Positions 10,106 through 18,708 of a stretch of 53,913 nucleotides of DNA are shown here, piece by piece. The DNA is from Salinisphaera orenii subsp. halophila YIM 95161. Lineage in GTDB: Bacteria > Pseudomonadota > Gammaproteobacteria > Nevskiales > Salinisphaeraceae. Position numbers and translations under genes: made by a program. The stretch covers positions 1-53,913 of the forward strand of contig NZ_AYKF01000071.1 in NCBI RefSeq assembly GCF_003732545.1. Direction: 5' to 3'. The notes under the pieces were generated by a model, which was given only the letters and a program-made list of their open reading frames with translations, did not search any database and was not told where the DNA came from. Within the stretch, counting starts at the first letter, position 1; every line of letters begins with the position of its first letter.

Positions 10106-11746
10106 TCACGGTTCGATCGCCAGATCCTTGCTGTAGTAGATATCCAGCGGATTGCCCTCGAAGCCGGTCACATAGGGCTTGACCAGATACTTGCTGGTAT
10201 AGAAATAGATCGGGATCACCGGGCTGTCGGCGAGCAGCCGCGCCTCGGCGGCATGCATGACCTCGTCGCGCTCGGCGCCGTCGGGCATGTGCGCCTGTTT
10301 CTCCTGCAGCCGGTCGTAGGCATCGCTGGCGTAGCCGGTGCCGTTCAGGCCGAAACCGGAATTCATCAGTTCGAAGAAGGTGTTGGGGTCATCGTAGTCG
10401 CCGATCCAGGCCAGACGGTAGGCCTCGGTGTCGCGGCCGCTGCGCACCGCGTCCAGAAACACCTTCCATTCCTCGTTGCGCAGTTCGACTTCCGCGCCGA
10501 GCACGCGCCGCCACATCGCCTGAATCACCGAGGCGATCTTCTTGTTGGCTTCGTTGCTGTTGTAGCGGATCTCCAGCTGCAGCGGCTCGTCCTCGGAATA
10601 GCCGGCCTCGCGATAGAGTTCCCGGGCCCGCGCCTCGCGTTCGTCCGCCGGCAGATCGGCCCATTCGAAGCGCGCGCCTTCGTAGCCGTCGACCGCCGGC
10701 GGGATCCAGCCGTAGGCCGGAATCTCGCCGCCACGGGTGATCTTGTCGACGATGACCTCGCGATCGATGGCCATCGACAGGGCCTGGCGCAGCTCGGGCG
10801 CGTCCTTGAAGGGCGCCCGCCGCACGTTAAGCCCGTAGTAGTACACGCCCAGGGTGGGCTCGATCTGCAACTGGTCGGGTATGTGTTCCCGGGCGGCGTC
10901 CAGCCGCGACGGCGGGATCATCGACGCCCAGTCGAGCTCGCCGGCCTGATAGCGCGACAGCTCGGAATTGGCGTCCACGATGGGGTAGTACTCGACGCGA
11001 TCGATCGCGGTGTCGGCGTCGTCCCAGTAGGCGTCGTTGCGCACCAGGGTGATCCGCGAGTTCACCCGCCACGCGTCCATGGTGTAGGCGCCGTTGGTCA
11101 CCGCGTTGCCCGGCTGGGTGAAGGCATCGCCGTGTGCCTCCAGCGCCGGAGCGTAGACCGGAAAGCTGCTCGGATGGGCCAGGGTGCCGAGGAAGTACGG
11201 CGTCGGCTCGGCGAGCGTGATCTCCAGCCGATGGTCGTCGACGGCACGCACGCCGAGGCTGTCCGGCGGCCGGTCGCCGTCGATGATCGCCGCGGCGTGC
11301 TCGATCGGCGTGTGCAGCTGGGCGTAGGGCGAGGCCGTGGCCGGATCCACCGCCCGGCGCAGCCCGTAGACATAGTCCTGCGCGGTGACCGGCTCGCCGT
11401 TGGACCAGCGGGCGTCGGCGCGCAGCTCGAAGGTGTAGGTCAGCTTGTCGTCGCTGATCGTCCAGTCGGCGGCGTTGCCCGGCTCCACCTCGCCCGTCGG
11501 CGAGATCGAGACCAGCCCTTCGTAGAGATCGCGCAGGATGTTGGCCGCCGGCACGCCGCGCGCCTGATGCGGGTCCAGCGTCCCCGGCTCGGCGCCGTTG
11601 CCGCGCCGGAAGACCGTCGTACCGTCGTCGCGGACCTCGGGACTGATCTCCACCGGGAAACTCGACCGTTCGTCCTCGCCGCCGCCGCAGGCAGCCAGGA
11701 GCAGGGACGTCACCACCAGCCAGCAGGAAAGCGGAACAGCGCGCAT
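10106..11746 (-). CDS. oppA: oligopeptide-binding lipoprotein OppA (SBP_bac_5 family)
   Basis: Periplasmic solute-binding lipoprotein of 546 aa that delivers peptides to OppBC. The lipobox is L17-A18-A19-C20, followed by a glycine-rich linker. Family hallmarks include NGAEPGTLDPHQARG early on, DGTTVFRRG, WSNGEPVTAQDYVYGLRRAVDP, and a C-terminal FYTSKYLVKPYVTGF. The start at 11746 was chosen because it puts the signal at the N terminus; an upstream in-frame ATG at 11794 adds 16 residues that do not look like a signal. It follows mnmG by 66 bp on the same strand. Confidence 0.93.
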   Translation of the reverse strand: MRAVPLSCWLVVTSLLLAACGGGEDERSSFPVEISPEVRDDGTTVFRRGNGAEPGTLDPHQARGVPAANILRDLYEGLVSISPTGEVEPGNAADWTISDDKLTYTFELRADARWSNGEPVTAQDYVYGLRRAVDPATASPYAQLHTPIEHAAAIIDGDRPPDSLGVRAVDDHRLEITLAEPTPYFLGTLAHPSSFPVYAPALEAHGDAFTQPGNAVTNGAYTMDAWRVNSRITLVRNDAYWDDADTAIDRVEYYPIVDANSELSRYQAGELDWASMIPPSRLDAAREHIPDQLQIEPTLGVYYYGLNVRRAPFKDAPELRQALSMAIDREVIVDKITRGGEIPAYGWIPPAVDGYEGARFEWADLPADEREARARELYREAGYSEDEPLQLEIRYNSNEANKKIASVIQAMWRRVLGAEVELRNEEWKVFLDAVRSGRDTEAYRLAWIGDYDDPNTFFELMNSGFGLNGTGYASDAYDRLQEKQAHMPDGAERDEVMHAAEARLLADSPVIPIYFYTSKYLVKPYVTGFEGNPLDIYYSKDLAIEP

Positions 11747-11812
11747 CGGGCGATCCAAACGGGGTTGCAGACCAGCGGCCAGACTACACGACATGCCGCG
11801 CGCGCTCCGTCG

Positions 11813-13726
11813 CTAGGCGCTCTTGGCCAGGGCCGCGCCGGTCTTTTTCAGATGCACCAGCAGCAGCGACACGGCCGCCGGGGTCATGCCCGGAATACGC
11901 GCCGCCTGGCCGAGCGTGGCCGGGCGCACGGCCTCGAGCTTGCCCTGCAGCTCGTTCGACAGCCCGGACACGGCCGCGTAGTCGAGATCGGCGGGCAACG
12001 CCGTCGCCTCGTGCGCGCGGGTCTTGTCGATCTCCGCGTTCTGGCGATCGATATAACCCGCGTACTTGGCCTGGACCTCGACCTGTTCGCACACGGCCTC
12101 GGCCGCTTCGGCGTCGAGATGATCGAGCACCGGCGCGCCCACCGACGCGATCGCGGCCACGTGGGCATGATCCACACCGGGGCGCTTGAGCAGATCGGCG
12201 GCGGCCGTGGCCTGCTTGAGCGCGCCGCCCAGCCACGCTGCGCCGCCGTCGGCGCCCAGATCCGCCGGCTTGACGGTGATCGCGGCCAGGCGCGCCTGCT
12301 CGGCCGCCACGGCGTCGCGCCCGGCCTCGAAGGCCGCCCAGCGGGCATCGTCGACCAGCCCCAGTTCGCGCCCGATCGGCGTGAGCCGCGCGTCGGCGTT
12401 GTCCTCGCGCAGCAGCAGGCGATGCTCGGCCCGGGATGTGAACATGCGATAGGGCTCGAGCGTGCCGCAGGTGACCAGATCGTCGACGAGCACGCCGAGA
12501 TAGGCCTCGTGACGCGCCGGCGACCAGCCATTCTCGCCGGCCACGGCGCGCGCGGCGTTGATGCCGGCCAGCAGGCCCTGCGCCGCGGCCTCTTCGTAGC
12601 CGGTGGTGCCGTTGATCTGGCCGGCGAAGTACAGCCCGGCCAGCGCTTTGGTCTCCAGCGTGGGCCGCAGCGCGCGCGGATCGAAATAGTCGTATTCGAT
12701 CGCATAGCCGGGGCGGGTGATATGCGCGTTCTCGAAGCCGGCGATCGAGCGCACCACGGCGAGCTGGGTCTCGAACGACAGGCTGGTGGAGATGCCGTTC
12801 GGGTAGACCTCGGCCGCGTCCAGGCCTTCGGGCTCGATGAAGATCTGGTGCGAATCCTTGTCGGCGAAGCGCACCACCTTGTCCTCGATCGACGGGCAGT
12901 AGCGCGGGCCGACCGAGTCGATCCGGCCCGAGTACATCGCCGACTCGCCGATGTTGTCGCGGATGATCTCGTGGGTGCGCGCGTTGGTGTAGGTGATGTG
13001 GCAGCTCACCTGGCGCGGATGCTCGGCGCGCCGGCCCATGAACGAAAACACCGGCGCAGGGTCGTCACCCGGCTGCTCGGCGAGCTGCGCATAGTCGATG
13101 GTCTTGGCGTCGATACGCGGCGGCGTGCCGGTCTTGAGCCGGCCCACCGGCAGATCGAGCGCGCGCAGGCGCTCGGCGAGCGCGTTCGAGGGCGCATCCC
13201 CGGCGCGACCGCCGCCGAAGCGCTTGTGGCCGACATGGATGGTGCCGCCCAGAAACGTACCGACGGTCAAAACCACGGTCCGCGCATGAAAGGTCAGGCC
13301 CATGGCGGTCTCGACGCCGGCGATGCGGCCGTTGTCGACCACCAGATCGGCCACCGACTGCTGGAACAGATGCAGGTTCGGCTGGTTCTCGACCATCGAT
13401 CGCACCGCCGCCTTGTAGAGCGCGCGGTCGGCCTGGGCGCGGGTGGCGCGCACGGCCGGGCCCTTGCGCGCGTTGAGCCGGCGAAACTGGATGCCGCCGC
13501 GATCGGCCGCACGCCCCATCACGCCGCCGAGCGCGTCGATCTCGCGCACGAGATGGCCCTTGCCGATACCGCCGATGGCCGGGTTGCAGGACATCTGGCC
13601 GATGGTCTCGATGTTGTCGGTCAGCAGCAGCGTGCGCGCGCCGGCCCGGGCGGCCGCGGTCGCGGCCTCGGTGCCGGCGTGGCCGCCGCCGACGACGATG
13701 ACGTCGAAATGGGTCTGACTGCTCAT
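11813..13726 (-). CDS. mnmG: tRNA uridine-5-carboxymethylaminomethyl modification enzyme MnmG (GidA)
   Basis: FAD-dependent protein that, with MnmE, adds the carboxymethylaminomethyl group to U34 of certain tRNAs. It has 637 aa, close to the usual 620-640. The FAD site [11 protein letters not shown] lies near residue 12, followed by [24 protein letters not shown], the MnmG signature. The [11 protein letters not shown] and KTGTPPRI motifs and the C-terminal helical domain with [16 protein letters not shown] are all present. In many gammaproteobacteria mnmG heads an operon with rsmG, parA and parB; here the next gene is oppA. The start lies 58 bp or so from a good -10 candidate on the minus strand. 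Confidence 0.97.
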   Translation of the reverse strand: MSSQTHFDVIVVGGGHAGTEAATAAARAGARTLLLTDNIETIGQMSCNPAIGGIGKGHLVREIDALGGVMGRAADRGGIQFRRLNARKGPAVRATRAQADRALYKAAVRSMVENQPNLHLFQQSVADLVVDNGRIAGVETAMGLTFHARTVVLTVGTFLGGTIHVGHKRFGGGRAGDAPSNALAERLRALDLPVGRLKTGTPPRIDAKTIDYAQLAEQPGDDPAPVFSFMGRRAEHPRQVSCHITYTNARTHEIIRDNIGESAMYSGRIDSVGPRYCPSIEDKVVRFADKDSHQIFIEPEGLDAAEVYPNGISTSLSFETQLAVVRSIAGFENAHITRPGYAIEYDYFDPRALRPTLETKALAGLYFAGQINGTTGYEEAAAQGLLAGINAARAVAGENGWSPARHEAYLGVLVDDLVTCGTLEPYRMFTSRAEHRLLLREDNADARLTPIGRELGLVDDARWAAFEAGRDAVAAEQARLAAITVKPADLGADGGAAWLGGALKQATAAADLLKRPGVDHAHVAAIASVGAPVLDHLDAEAAEAVCEQVEVQAKYAGYIDRQNAEIDKTRAHEATALPADLDYAAVSGLSNELQGKLEAVRPATLGQAARIPGMTPAAVSLLLVHLKKTGAALAKSA

Positions 13727-13790
13727 GCGGGCGTTGTCGTCCTGCCGTGCCGCGGTCCGCGACCGGCGCGATGGCTGGAGTCGACCGCAC

Positions 13791-13820
13791 AGTATAACGC
13801 CCCGCCCGCGGCGGCCCTAA
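13791..13820 (-). promoter_or_regulatory. possible promoter of mnmG
   Basis: Read on the minus strand, TATACT (13796-13791) matches five of six bases of the -10 consensus. A poor -35 candidate, TTAGGG (13820-13815), sits 18 bp away. The expected leader is about 55-60 nt before the start at 13726. Confidence 0.4.
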
Positions 13821-13861
13821 CGGCCCCGGCCGGGCGCGCCTGTCAGCCGGCGTGCGCGCGA

Positions 13862-13884
13862 ACGGTGCATCCGCGATGCACCGT
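13862..13884. promoter_or_regulatory. perfect palindrome, candidate operator
   Basis: ACGGTGCATC (13862-13871), CGC, GATGCACCGT (13875-13884): two perfect 10-bp arms around a 3-bp spacer. It lies in the divergent region between mnmG and the GH13_18 phosphorylase gene, just upstream of that gene's likely promoter. The size suits a LacI- or GntR-type dimer site, but no regulator gene is adjacent. Confidence 0.5.
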
Positions 13885-13930
13885 CAAGGGCCCGGAGCGG
13901 CGACGTACGACCGCAGACCGGCGCCCGCGG

Positions 13931-13959
13931 TCGTGACGCCGCGCGACGGCCGTCATAAT
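13931..13959 (+). promoter_or_regulatory. possible promoter of the GH13_18 phosphorylase gene
   Basis: CATAAT (13954-13959) matches five of six -10 bases. A weak TCGTGA (13931-13936) lies 17 bp upstream. This would place the transcript start about 27 nt before the ATG at 13993. Confidence 0.4.
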
Positions 13960-13992
13960 GGCTGCTGGCACAACTCTTGGATCACATGGCGC

Positions 13993-15708
13993 ATGCTCGA
14001 TGCGAATGAAACCGCGGCGCCGAGCCGCGACGACCTCCAGGACTGGCTGAGCCCGCTCTACGGCGAGCGCGCAGCGGCCGAATGCGTCGATGCCGCGGCC
14101 GCCGCCGCGGTGCGTCACGGCCTGCCGATCGCCAGCGAGACGTCGATCGACGCCGCCTTCAACGTACTCATCACCTATGCCGACATCGTGCAGCGTCCGG
14201 GGGAATCGCCGCTGGCCACGCTGCGCGCGTTCATGGCCGCGCATCTGGCCGACGCGATCTCGGCGATCCACATCCTGCCGTTCTTTCCCGAGAGTTCGGA
14301 CGACGGCTTCTCGGTCATGGACTATCGCGCCGTCCATCCCGAACTCGGCGACTGGGACGACGTCAGCGCCCTGGCCGCGGATCATCCGCTGATGTTCGAT
14401 CTGGTGCTCAACCACGCCTCCCGCAAGGGCCAGTGGTTCGCCAACTATCTGGGCGACACCGATCCCGGCCGCGACTATTTCATCGAGGTGGATCCGAAGA
14501 CCGACCTGCGCGCGGTGGTGCGCCCGCGCAGCACGCCGCTGCTGGCCGAAGTCGCCACCGCCCGCGGCACGCGGCATCTCTGGGCGACCTTCTCGGAGGA
14601 TCAGATCGACCTGGATTTCTCCAACCCGAGGGTGCTCGACGAATTCATCGACATCATCTTCGAGTACGTGGCCCGGGGCGCCCGGCTGCTGCGCCTGGAT
14701 GCGGTGGCCTTTCTCTGGAAGGAACTCGGCACGCCCTGCATCCACCTGCCGCAGACGCATCGCCTGGTCAAGTTCCTGCGCGCCCTGCTCGACCACTACG
14801 CGCCGGGCGTGCAGCTGATCACCGAGACCAACGTCCCGCATGCGGAGAACATCTCCTATCTCGTCGACGGCGACGAGGCGCATGTGGCCTATCAGTTCGC
14901 GCTGCCGCCGCTGGCCTCGCACGCCCTGCTCACCGGCGAAGCGAGCGCGCTCACGGCGTGGGCGAAGACGCTGCCAGCGCTGCCCGAGGGCTGTCATTTC
15001 CTGAACTTCACCGCCAGCCACGACGGCGTGGGCCTGCGCGCGGTGGAAGGCATCCTCGACGCCGAGGCCATCACCACGCTCGTCGACGCGACCCGCGAAC
15101 GCGGCGGCTTCGTCTCCACGCGCGCGGTCGCCGACGGCTCGCACCAGCCCTACGAGCTCAACATCGCCTACTACGACCTGCTCGCGGCGCCGGAGGAACA
15201 CGACAGCAACGCGCATATGGACCGCTTCATCTGCAGCCAGGCGATCTCGATGGCGCTGGCCGGCATCCCGGCGCTGTATTTCCACAGCCTGACCGCCACC
15301 CACAACGACCGCGCCGGCGTGGAGCACAGCGGACGCTACCGTTCGATCAACCGGCGCCGCTGGGACATGGGCGAGCTGGAGTACAAGCTCGGCGCCGACG
15401 GCGCGCACGCCCGGGTATTCGCGCGGCTCAAGCGGCTGCTGGCCATCCGCGCGCGCCAGCCGGCCTTTCATCCCGAAGCCGCGCAGCAGGTCGTCGACCT
15501 GGGCCCGTCGCTGTTCGCGCTCCAGCGCCGGCGCGGCGACCAGACCCTGCTGGCGGTGCACAACGTCACCGACCGTCCGGTCCAGCTACCGGTCCACGTC
15601 CTGCCGGAGGCGCGGGTGCGCCGCAACGTCACCGCCGCCACCGAGATCAGCGGCTCCAGCCGCGCGATCCGACTCGACCCCTACGAGGTGGCCTGGATCA
15701 GCGACTGA
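13993..15708 (+). CDS. GH13 subfamily 18 phosphorylase, probably glucosylglycerate phosphorylase
   Basis: Cytosolic 571-aa enzyme of the sucrose-phosphorylase subfamily GH13_18, which splits a glucoside with phosphate to give glucose-1-phosphate. The catalytic set is visible: nucleophile D236 in RLDAVAF, acid/base E278 in LITETN, and transition-state stabiliser D344 in ASHDGV. The LWKELGTPCIHLPQTH segment after the nucleophile marks the subfamily. GH13_18 includes enzymes for sucrose, sucrose-6-phosphate and glucosylglycerate. I favour glucosylglycerate because gpgS and its phosphatase are encoded 0.8-2.9 kb away, but the specificity residues need an alignment. ATG 13993 was chosen over an in-frame start at 13852, whose extra 47 residues would span the palindrome and promoter. 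Confidence 0.82.
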   Translation: MLDANETAAPSRDDLQDWLSPLYGERAAAECVDAAAAAAVRHGLPIASETSIDAAFNVLITYADIVQRPGESPLATLRAFMAAHLADAISAIHILPFFPESSDDGFSVMDYRAVHPELGDWDDVSALAADHPLMFDLVLNHASRKGQWFANYLGDTDPGRDYFIEVDPKTDLRAVVRPRSTPLLAEVATARGTRHLWATFSEDQIDLDFSNPRVLDEFIDIIFEYVARGARLLRLDAVAFLWKELGTPCIHLPQTHRLVKFLRALLDHYAPGVQLITETNVPHAENISYLVDGDEAHVAYQFALPPLASHALLTGEASALTAWAKTLPALPEGCHFLNFTASHDGVGLRAVEGILDAEAITTLVDATRERGGFVSTRAVADGSHQPYELNIAYYDLLAAPEEHDSNAHMDRFICSQAISMALAGIPALYFHSLTATHNDRAGVEHSGRYRSINRRRWDMGELEYKLGADGAHARVFARLKRLLAIRARQPAFHPEAAQQVVDLGPSLFALQRRRGDQTLLAVHNVTDRPVQLPVHVLPEARVRRNVTAATEISGSSRAIRLDPYEVAWISD

Positions 15709-15754
15709 CGACCCGCGCTCGGAGGCCTTATTCGCCCGTCGCGGCCGGCATCCG

Positions 15755-16198
15755 CTAGCGGAAGAGATAGGCCGCGATGAAGCGCCGCTGCTCGCGGTCG
15801 GGCTCGCCGAGCCAGGTCAGCGTCGAGCGTTTCGGGCCGAAGCCGGCGTCACCCCGATTGACGGCCAGCGCGCCGACGGCCGCGTCGCCGCCCGGCCGCA
15901 GGAGGGTGACGAGACTTTCGGCAGAGCAATCGTGCGGCTTGCAGCCCGACAGGACCACGTATTCGCTGCCGTCGAGCGTGATTCGGCTGATCGGCGTCTC
16001 GGTACCGCCGTCCTCGACCCAGCCGTGCTCGTCCGCGACCGGCTCGATCATCGCCTGATACTGCGCGGCGACCGCCGGCCGCTGCTGTCTGAGTTCGCTC
16101 GGATAGAGTGACTCGTCACCCTCGGCCGCCGTGGCGCCGGCGGCCGTCGACACAAGCGCCAGCAGCGCGGCGGCGCGGATCAATCGAGTGCGGTTCAT
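15755..16198 (-). CDS. ivy: Ivy-family periplasmic lysozyme inhibitor
   Basis: A 147-aa secreted protein with a signal peptide (about 1-25, ending near TAAEG). The diagnostic loop CKPHDC is at 86-91. In Escherichia coli Ivy this disulfide-closed loop inserts its His into the active site of C-type lysozyme. Ivy protects peptidoglycan from host or competitor lysozyme and may also restrain endogenous lytic enzymes. The start at 16198 gives a proper signal peptide; the frame runs further upstream into repeat copy B, but that part is not protein-like. Convergent with the GH13_18 gene (47-bp gap), and downstream of gpgS with repeat copy B between them. Confidence 0.88.
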   Translation of the reverse strand: MNRTRLIRAAALLALVSTAAGATAAEGDESLYPSELRQQRPAVAAQYQAMIEPVADEHGWVEDGGTETPISRITLDGSEYVVLSGCKPHDCSAESLVTLLRPGGDAAVGALAVNRGDAGFGPKRSTLTWLGEPDREQRRFIAAYLFR

Positions 16199-16228
16199 GG
16201 CATCGTCTTCTTCGGCGGGAATGGAGTC

Positions 16229-16522
16229 GGCTCTGTCGTCACGTCGTGCGAGCCCGCGCCGAGCGCCGTTCTGCGGCAAGACGAGGCGGCGCGCGAACCA
16301 CGCGGCCATGCTGCGCCCGCGTGCGACGGGGCGCGATTGTCGCATCCTGTTGATGCAAGGGAACGCTTGACCCGACGGGCCGGGCCGCCCGCGAACAACG
16401 CATCGTCGGCGGCCTGCGGCGTGGCGCGTCTCGATCGTGGCGCGCCGAGATCGGCGGGCCGCGCCCTCCAGGAGCCGATATGCGGCGGCCGGCGCGGCGT
16501 GCGTACGACGTGTCGGCAGACC
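16229..16522 (-). repeat. interspersed intergenic repeat, copy B
   Basis: About 294 bp in the opposite orientation to copies A and C, between ivy and the gpgS stop codon. The left end (GGCTCTGTCGTCACGTCGTG) and the right end (revcomp GGTCTGCCGACACGTCGTAC) carry the family inverted ends. The shared block GGGCCGCCCGCGAACAAC near 16381 corresponds to the GTTGTTTCATGGGCGGCC block of copy C. The TAG stop of gpgS abuts its end. The most diverged copy. Confidence 0.75.
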
Positions 16523-17755
16523 CTAGCGCGCGGCCCGGACCGCATCGGCGTGGTCGGCCTCGACCGCTTCGTGAAAGTCGCTCAGAAACTCCGGCAGCGC
16601 GGCGCGCACGCGGTTCCACGTCGGCATGAACGGCACTTCCATCGGATTGGCCAGATACTGTTCGCCGGCCCGGATGATCGCCTCGACGAAGACCTCCACG
16701 GTCTTCTCCTCCTTGTGGCGGTCGTAGTCCAGGCCGTTGATCTGGGCATCGAAATAGAACCGCTCGACGCTGTCCAGCGCGTTGCGCAGATAGACGGCCT
16801 TGATCGTGCGGATGGTCTCGGGCGTGAGGACCACACCGTAGGTGGCCAGCTTGCGATACAGCGCCTTGGCGATGTCGGTGCTCATCTTGGCCAGGCCGTT
16901 GTCGGCCTCGTGGTCCGAGACCGGCTGGTGCTTGTGGTCGTAGGCGTCGGCGATGTCGACCTGGCAGATGGCGTTGGGCGTGTAGTTGCGGTGCACTTCC
17001 GCCAGGATCCCCACCTCCAGCCCCCAGTCGCTGGGAATGCGGATGGATTCGGCCACCGAGGCGGTCATCGCGCACTCGCCCGACAGCGGGTAGCGGAAAC
17101 TGTCCATGTAGCGCAGATAATCCAGGTCGCCGACCACCGTCATCAGCGCCCGCAGCAGCGGCGTGGTGAACAGCCGCACGACGCGGCCGTTGATCTCGCC
17201 GCCGGCGACCCGCGCGTAATAGCCCTTGGCGAACTTGTAGGTGAAGTTCGGATGCACCATCGGATAGAACAGGCGCGCGAGCAGATCGCGGTCGTAGGTG
17301 CGGATGTCGCAGTCGTGCATGGCCAGCACGCGCCCGGTGCCCGAGGCCAGGAAATAGCCCATGCAGTTCCAGACGTTGGCGCCCTTGCCCGGGCGCTCCG
17401 GCGCCAGCGACTCGGCGTCGAGCCGGTCGTAGAGCGCGCTCAGGCGCGGGCCGTCGTTCCAGAGTACGCGGTGCGGCTGGCCGAGGCGCTGGAAGAAGGC
17501 GTGGGCGTGGGCGAACTGGTCGGCGTCGGCGGCGTCCAGGCCGATGATGATCTCGGCCAGATAGTCGACGCGGGACAGCTGATCGACGATCGCCGGCAGC
17601 GCGTCGCCCTCCAGCTCGGAATACAGACACGGCAGCACCAGCGACATGGGCCGACGCCGGCCGAAGCGCCGCAGTTCGGCCTCGAGCGCGTCGATGGGGC
17701 GCTCGCCGAGCCGGTGCAGCGTGGTGATGATGCCGTTCTGGTGAAAATCGGCCAT
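16523..17755 (-). CDS. gpgS: glucosyl-3-phosphoglycerate synthase (GT81)
   Basis: Transfers glucose from NDP-glucose to 3-phosphoglycerate, the first step to the compatible solute glucosylglycerate. It has 410 aa, usual for the bacterial GT81 enzyme. It has the early LVLPCLYSELEG strand, the acceptor loop GKGANVWN (123-130), the metal-binding D148-C-D150 in AMHDCDIRTYD, and the DWGLEVGILAEV segment typical of GpgS/MpgS relatives. It starts 1 bp after the stop of the upstream phosphatase gene (TGACATG), so the two are one transcription and translation unit. The TAG stop coincides with the end of repeat copy B. Confidence 0.93.
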   Translation of the reverse strand: MADFHQNGIITTLHRLGERPIDALEAELRRFGRRRPMSLVLPCLYSELEGDALPAIVDQLSRVDYLAEIIIGLDAADADQFAHAHAFFQRLGQPHRVLWNDGPRLSALYDRLDAESLAPERPGKGANVWNCMGYFLASGTGRVLAMHDCDIRTYDRDLLARLFYPMVHPNFTYKFAKGYYARVAGGEINGRVVRLFTTPLLRALMTVVGDLDYLRYMDSFRYPLSGECAMTASVAESIRIPSDWGLEVGILAEVHRNYTPNAICQVDIADAYDHKHQPVSDHEADNGLAKMSTDIAKALYRKLATYGVVLTPETIRTIKAVYLRNALDSVERFYFDAQINGLDYDRHKEEKTVEVFVEAIIRAGEQYLANPMEVPFMPTWNRVRAALPEFLSDFHEAVEADHADAVRAAR

Positions 17756-17756
17756 G

Positions 17757-18587
17757 TCAGCGCTCCTGAAGTTCGTTGTTGTCGATCAGCGCACGGATCG
17801 CCGCGGCCCAGCCGGCCGGGCCGATGCCCGGCGCGTGCCGGATGGCCCCGCCGGCCGGGGCGTGATAGCTGCCGTCCGGCCGCGCGACCCAGTAGCCGAT
17901 GTCGGCCGCGGCGAGCATGTCGGCATCATTGGCACTGTCGCCCAGTGCGATAGCAAGAATCGGGCCCTGCCGGGCGGCAAAGCGCGCCCGCAGCCAGGCC
18001 AGCGCGTCGCCCTTGCCGGCCCGGCCGAGCACATGCACGAAGCGGCCGCCGGTGCGGGTGGTGAAACCCGCGGCGGCCACGCGGGTGGTGAAATCGGCCA
18101 GCGCGGCCTCGCTGTCCCGCCAGAGCAGCGGCTCCGAGGCCTCCCGCTGGCGCGCGGCGGCGGCCGCGGCTTCGTCCAGCCCGGTCGCGGCGACGACCTC
18201 GCCGACGTCCATGTCCCCGAACCCGGTGAAGCGATAGCCACGCTCGGCGCGCAGCGCGACCGCCAGCGCCCGCAGTTCAGCGTAGGGCGCACCGAGGGTG
18301 ATGCAGTCGCAGGGGGTGTCGGCGTCCACGGGCGCGCCCTCGAAGTAGCCGCGGGGCACCGCCACCGCACCGCCGTTCTCGACCGCGAAGGGATGCGCGT
18401 TGTCCAGGTCCCGGCGCAGGGCCGCGACCTCGGCCCGGGTCTTGCTGGTGACCAGACACACGGGCACCGCGCGTGCCGCCAGCGCCGCCAGCGCGGGCGC
18501 GGCCGGCGCCCAGCCGTAGTGGTGGTGATCGAGCAGCGTGGCGTCGAGGTCGGTGAACACCACCCCGCGCGGGGTCGCCTGCGTCAT
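17757..18587 (-). CDS. gpgP: HAD-IIB phosphatase, glucosyl/mannosyl-3-phosphoglycerate phosphatase type
   Basis: Predicted to remove phosphate from glucosyl-3-phosphoglycerate, giving glucosylglycerate. It has 276 aa with HAD motif I D13-L-D15-A-T, motif II VTSKT (about 47-51), the motif III Lys K192 in RAGKGDAL, and motif IV GDSANDADML (216-225). The long cap domain is that of the mannosyl-3-phosphoglycerate phosphatase family. The glucosyl specificity is inferred from the adjacent gpgS, as in Persephonella marina where the two genes are neighbours. The start at 18587 gives a terminus just before motif I; an upstream in-frame start at 18653 would add residues overlapping a palindromic intergenic site. 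Confidence 0.85.
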   Translation of the reverse strand: MTQATPRGVVFTDLDATLLDHHHYGWAPAAPALAALAARAVPVCLVTSKTRAEVAALRRDLDNAHPFAVENGGAVAVPRGYFEGAPVDADTPCDCITLGAPYAELRALAVALRAERGYRFTGFGDMDVGEVVAATGLDEAAAAAARQREASEPLLWRDSEAALADFTTRVAAAGFTTRTGGRFVHVLGRAGKGDALAWLRARFAARQGPILAIALGDSANDADMLAAADIGYWVARPDGSYHAPAGGAIRHAPGIGPAGWAAAIRALIDNNELQER

Positions 18588-18636
18588 CGGTGCGGCGCGC
18601 GGCCGTGTGGGGTCATGGCCGCAGTGTAGACCAGCG

Positions 18637-18653
18637 GTGCCCGTGCCGGGCAC
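18637..18653. promoter_or_regulatory. GC-rich palindrome in the gpgP/response-regulator intergenic region
   Basis: GTGCCCG (18637-18643), TGC, CGGGCAC (18647-18653): 7-bp perfect arms. It lies between divergent genes, about 50 bp upstream of the gpgP start and about 60 bp upstream of the response regulator. Short GC-rich palindromes arise easily by chance here. Confidence 0.25.
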
Positions 18654-18708
18654 GTGCCGCGCGCGAATTGATTAAGATGGCGCCAGCACCCGCTCGCCGC
18701 CCGCCGCC

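Noticed and set aside
10253-13936. A 1227-codon open frame on the plus strand opposite oppA and mnmG
   Set aside because: Its product is Arg/Gly/His/Val-rich with no domain, and it is the mirror of two clearly recognised minus-strand genes. Long antisense frames are expected at this GC content.
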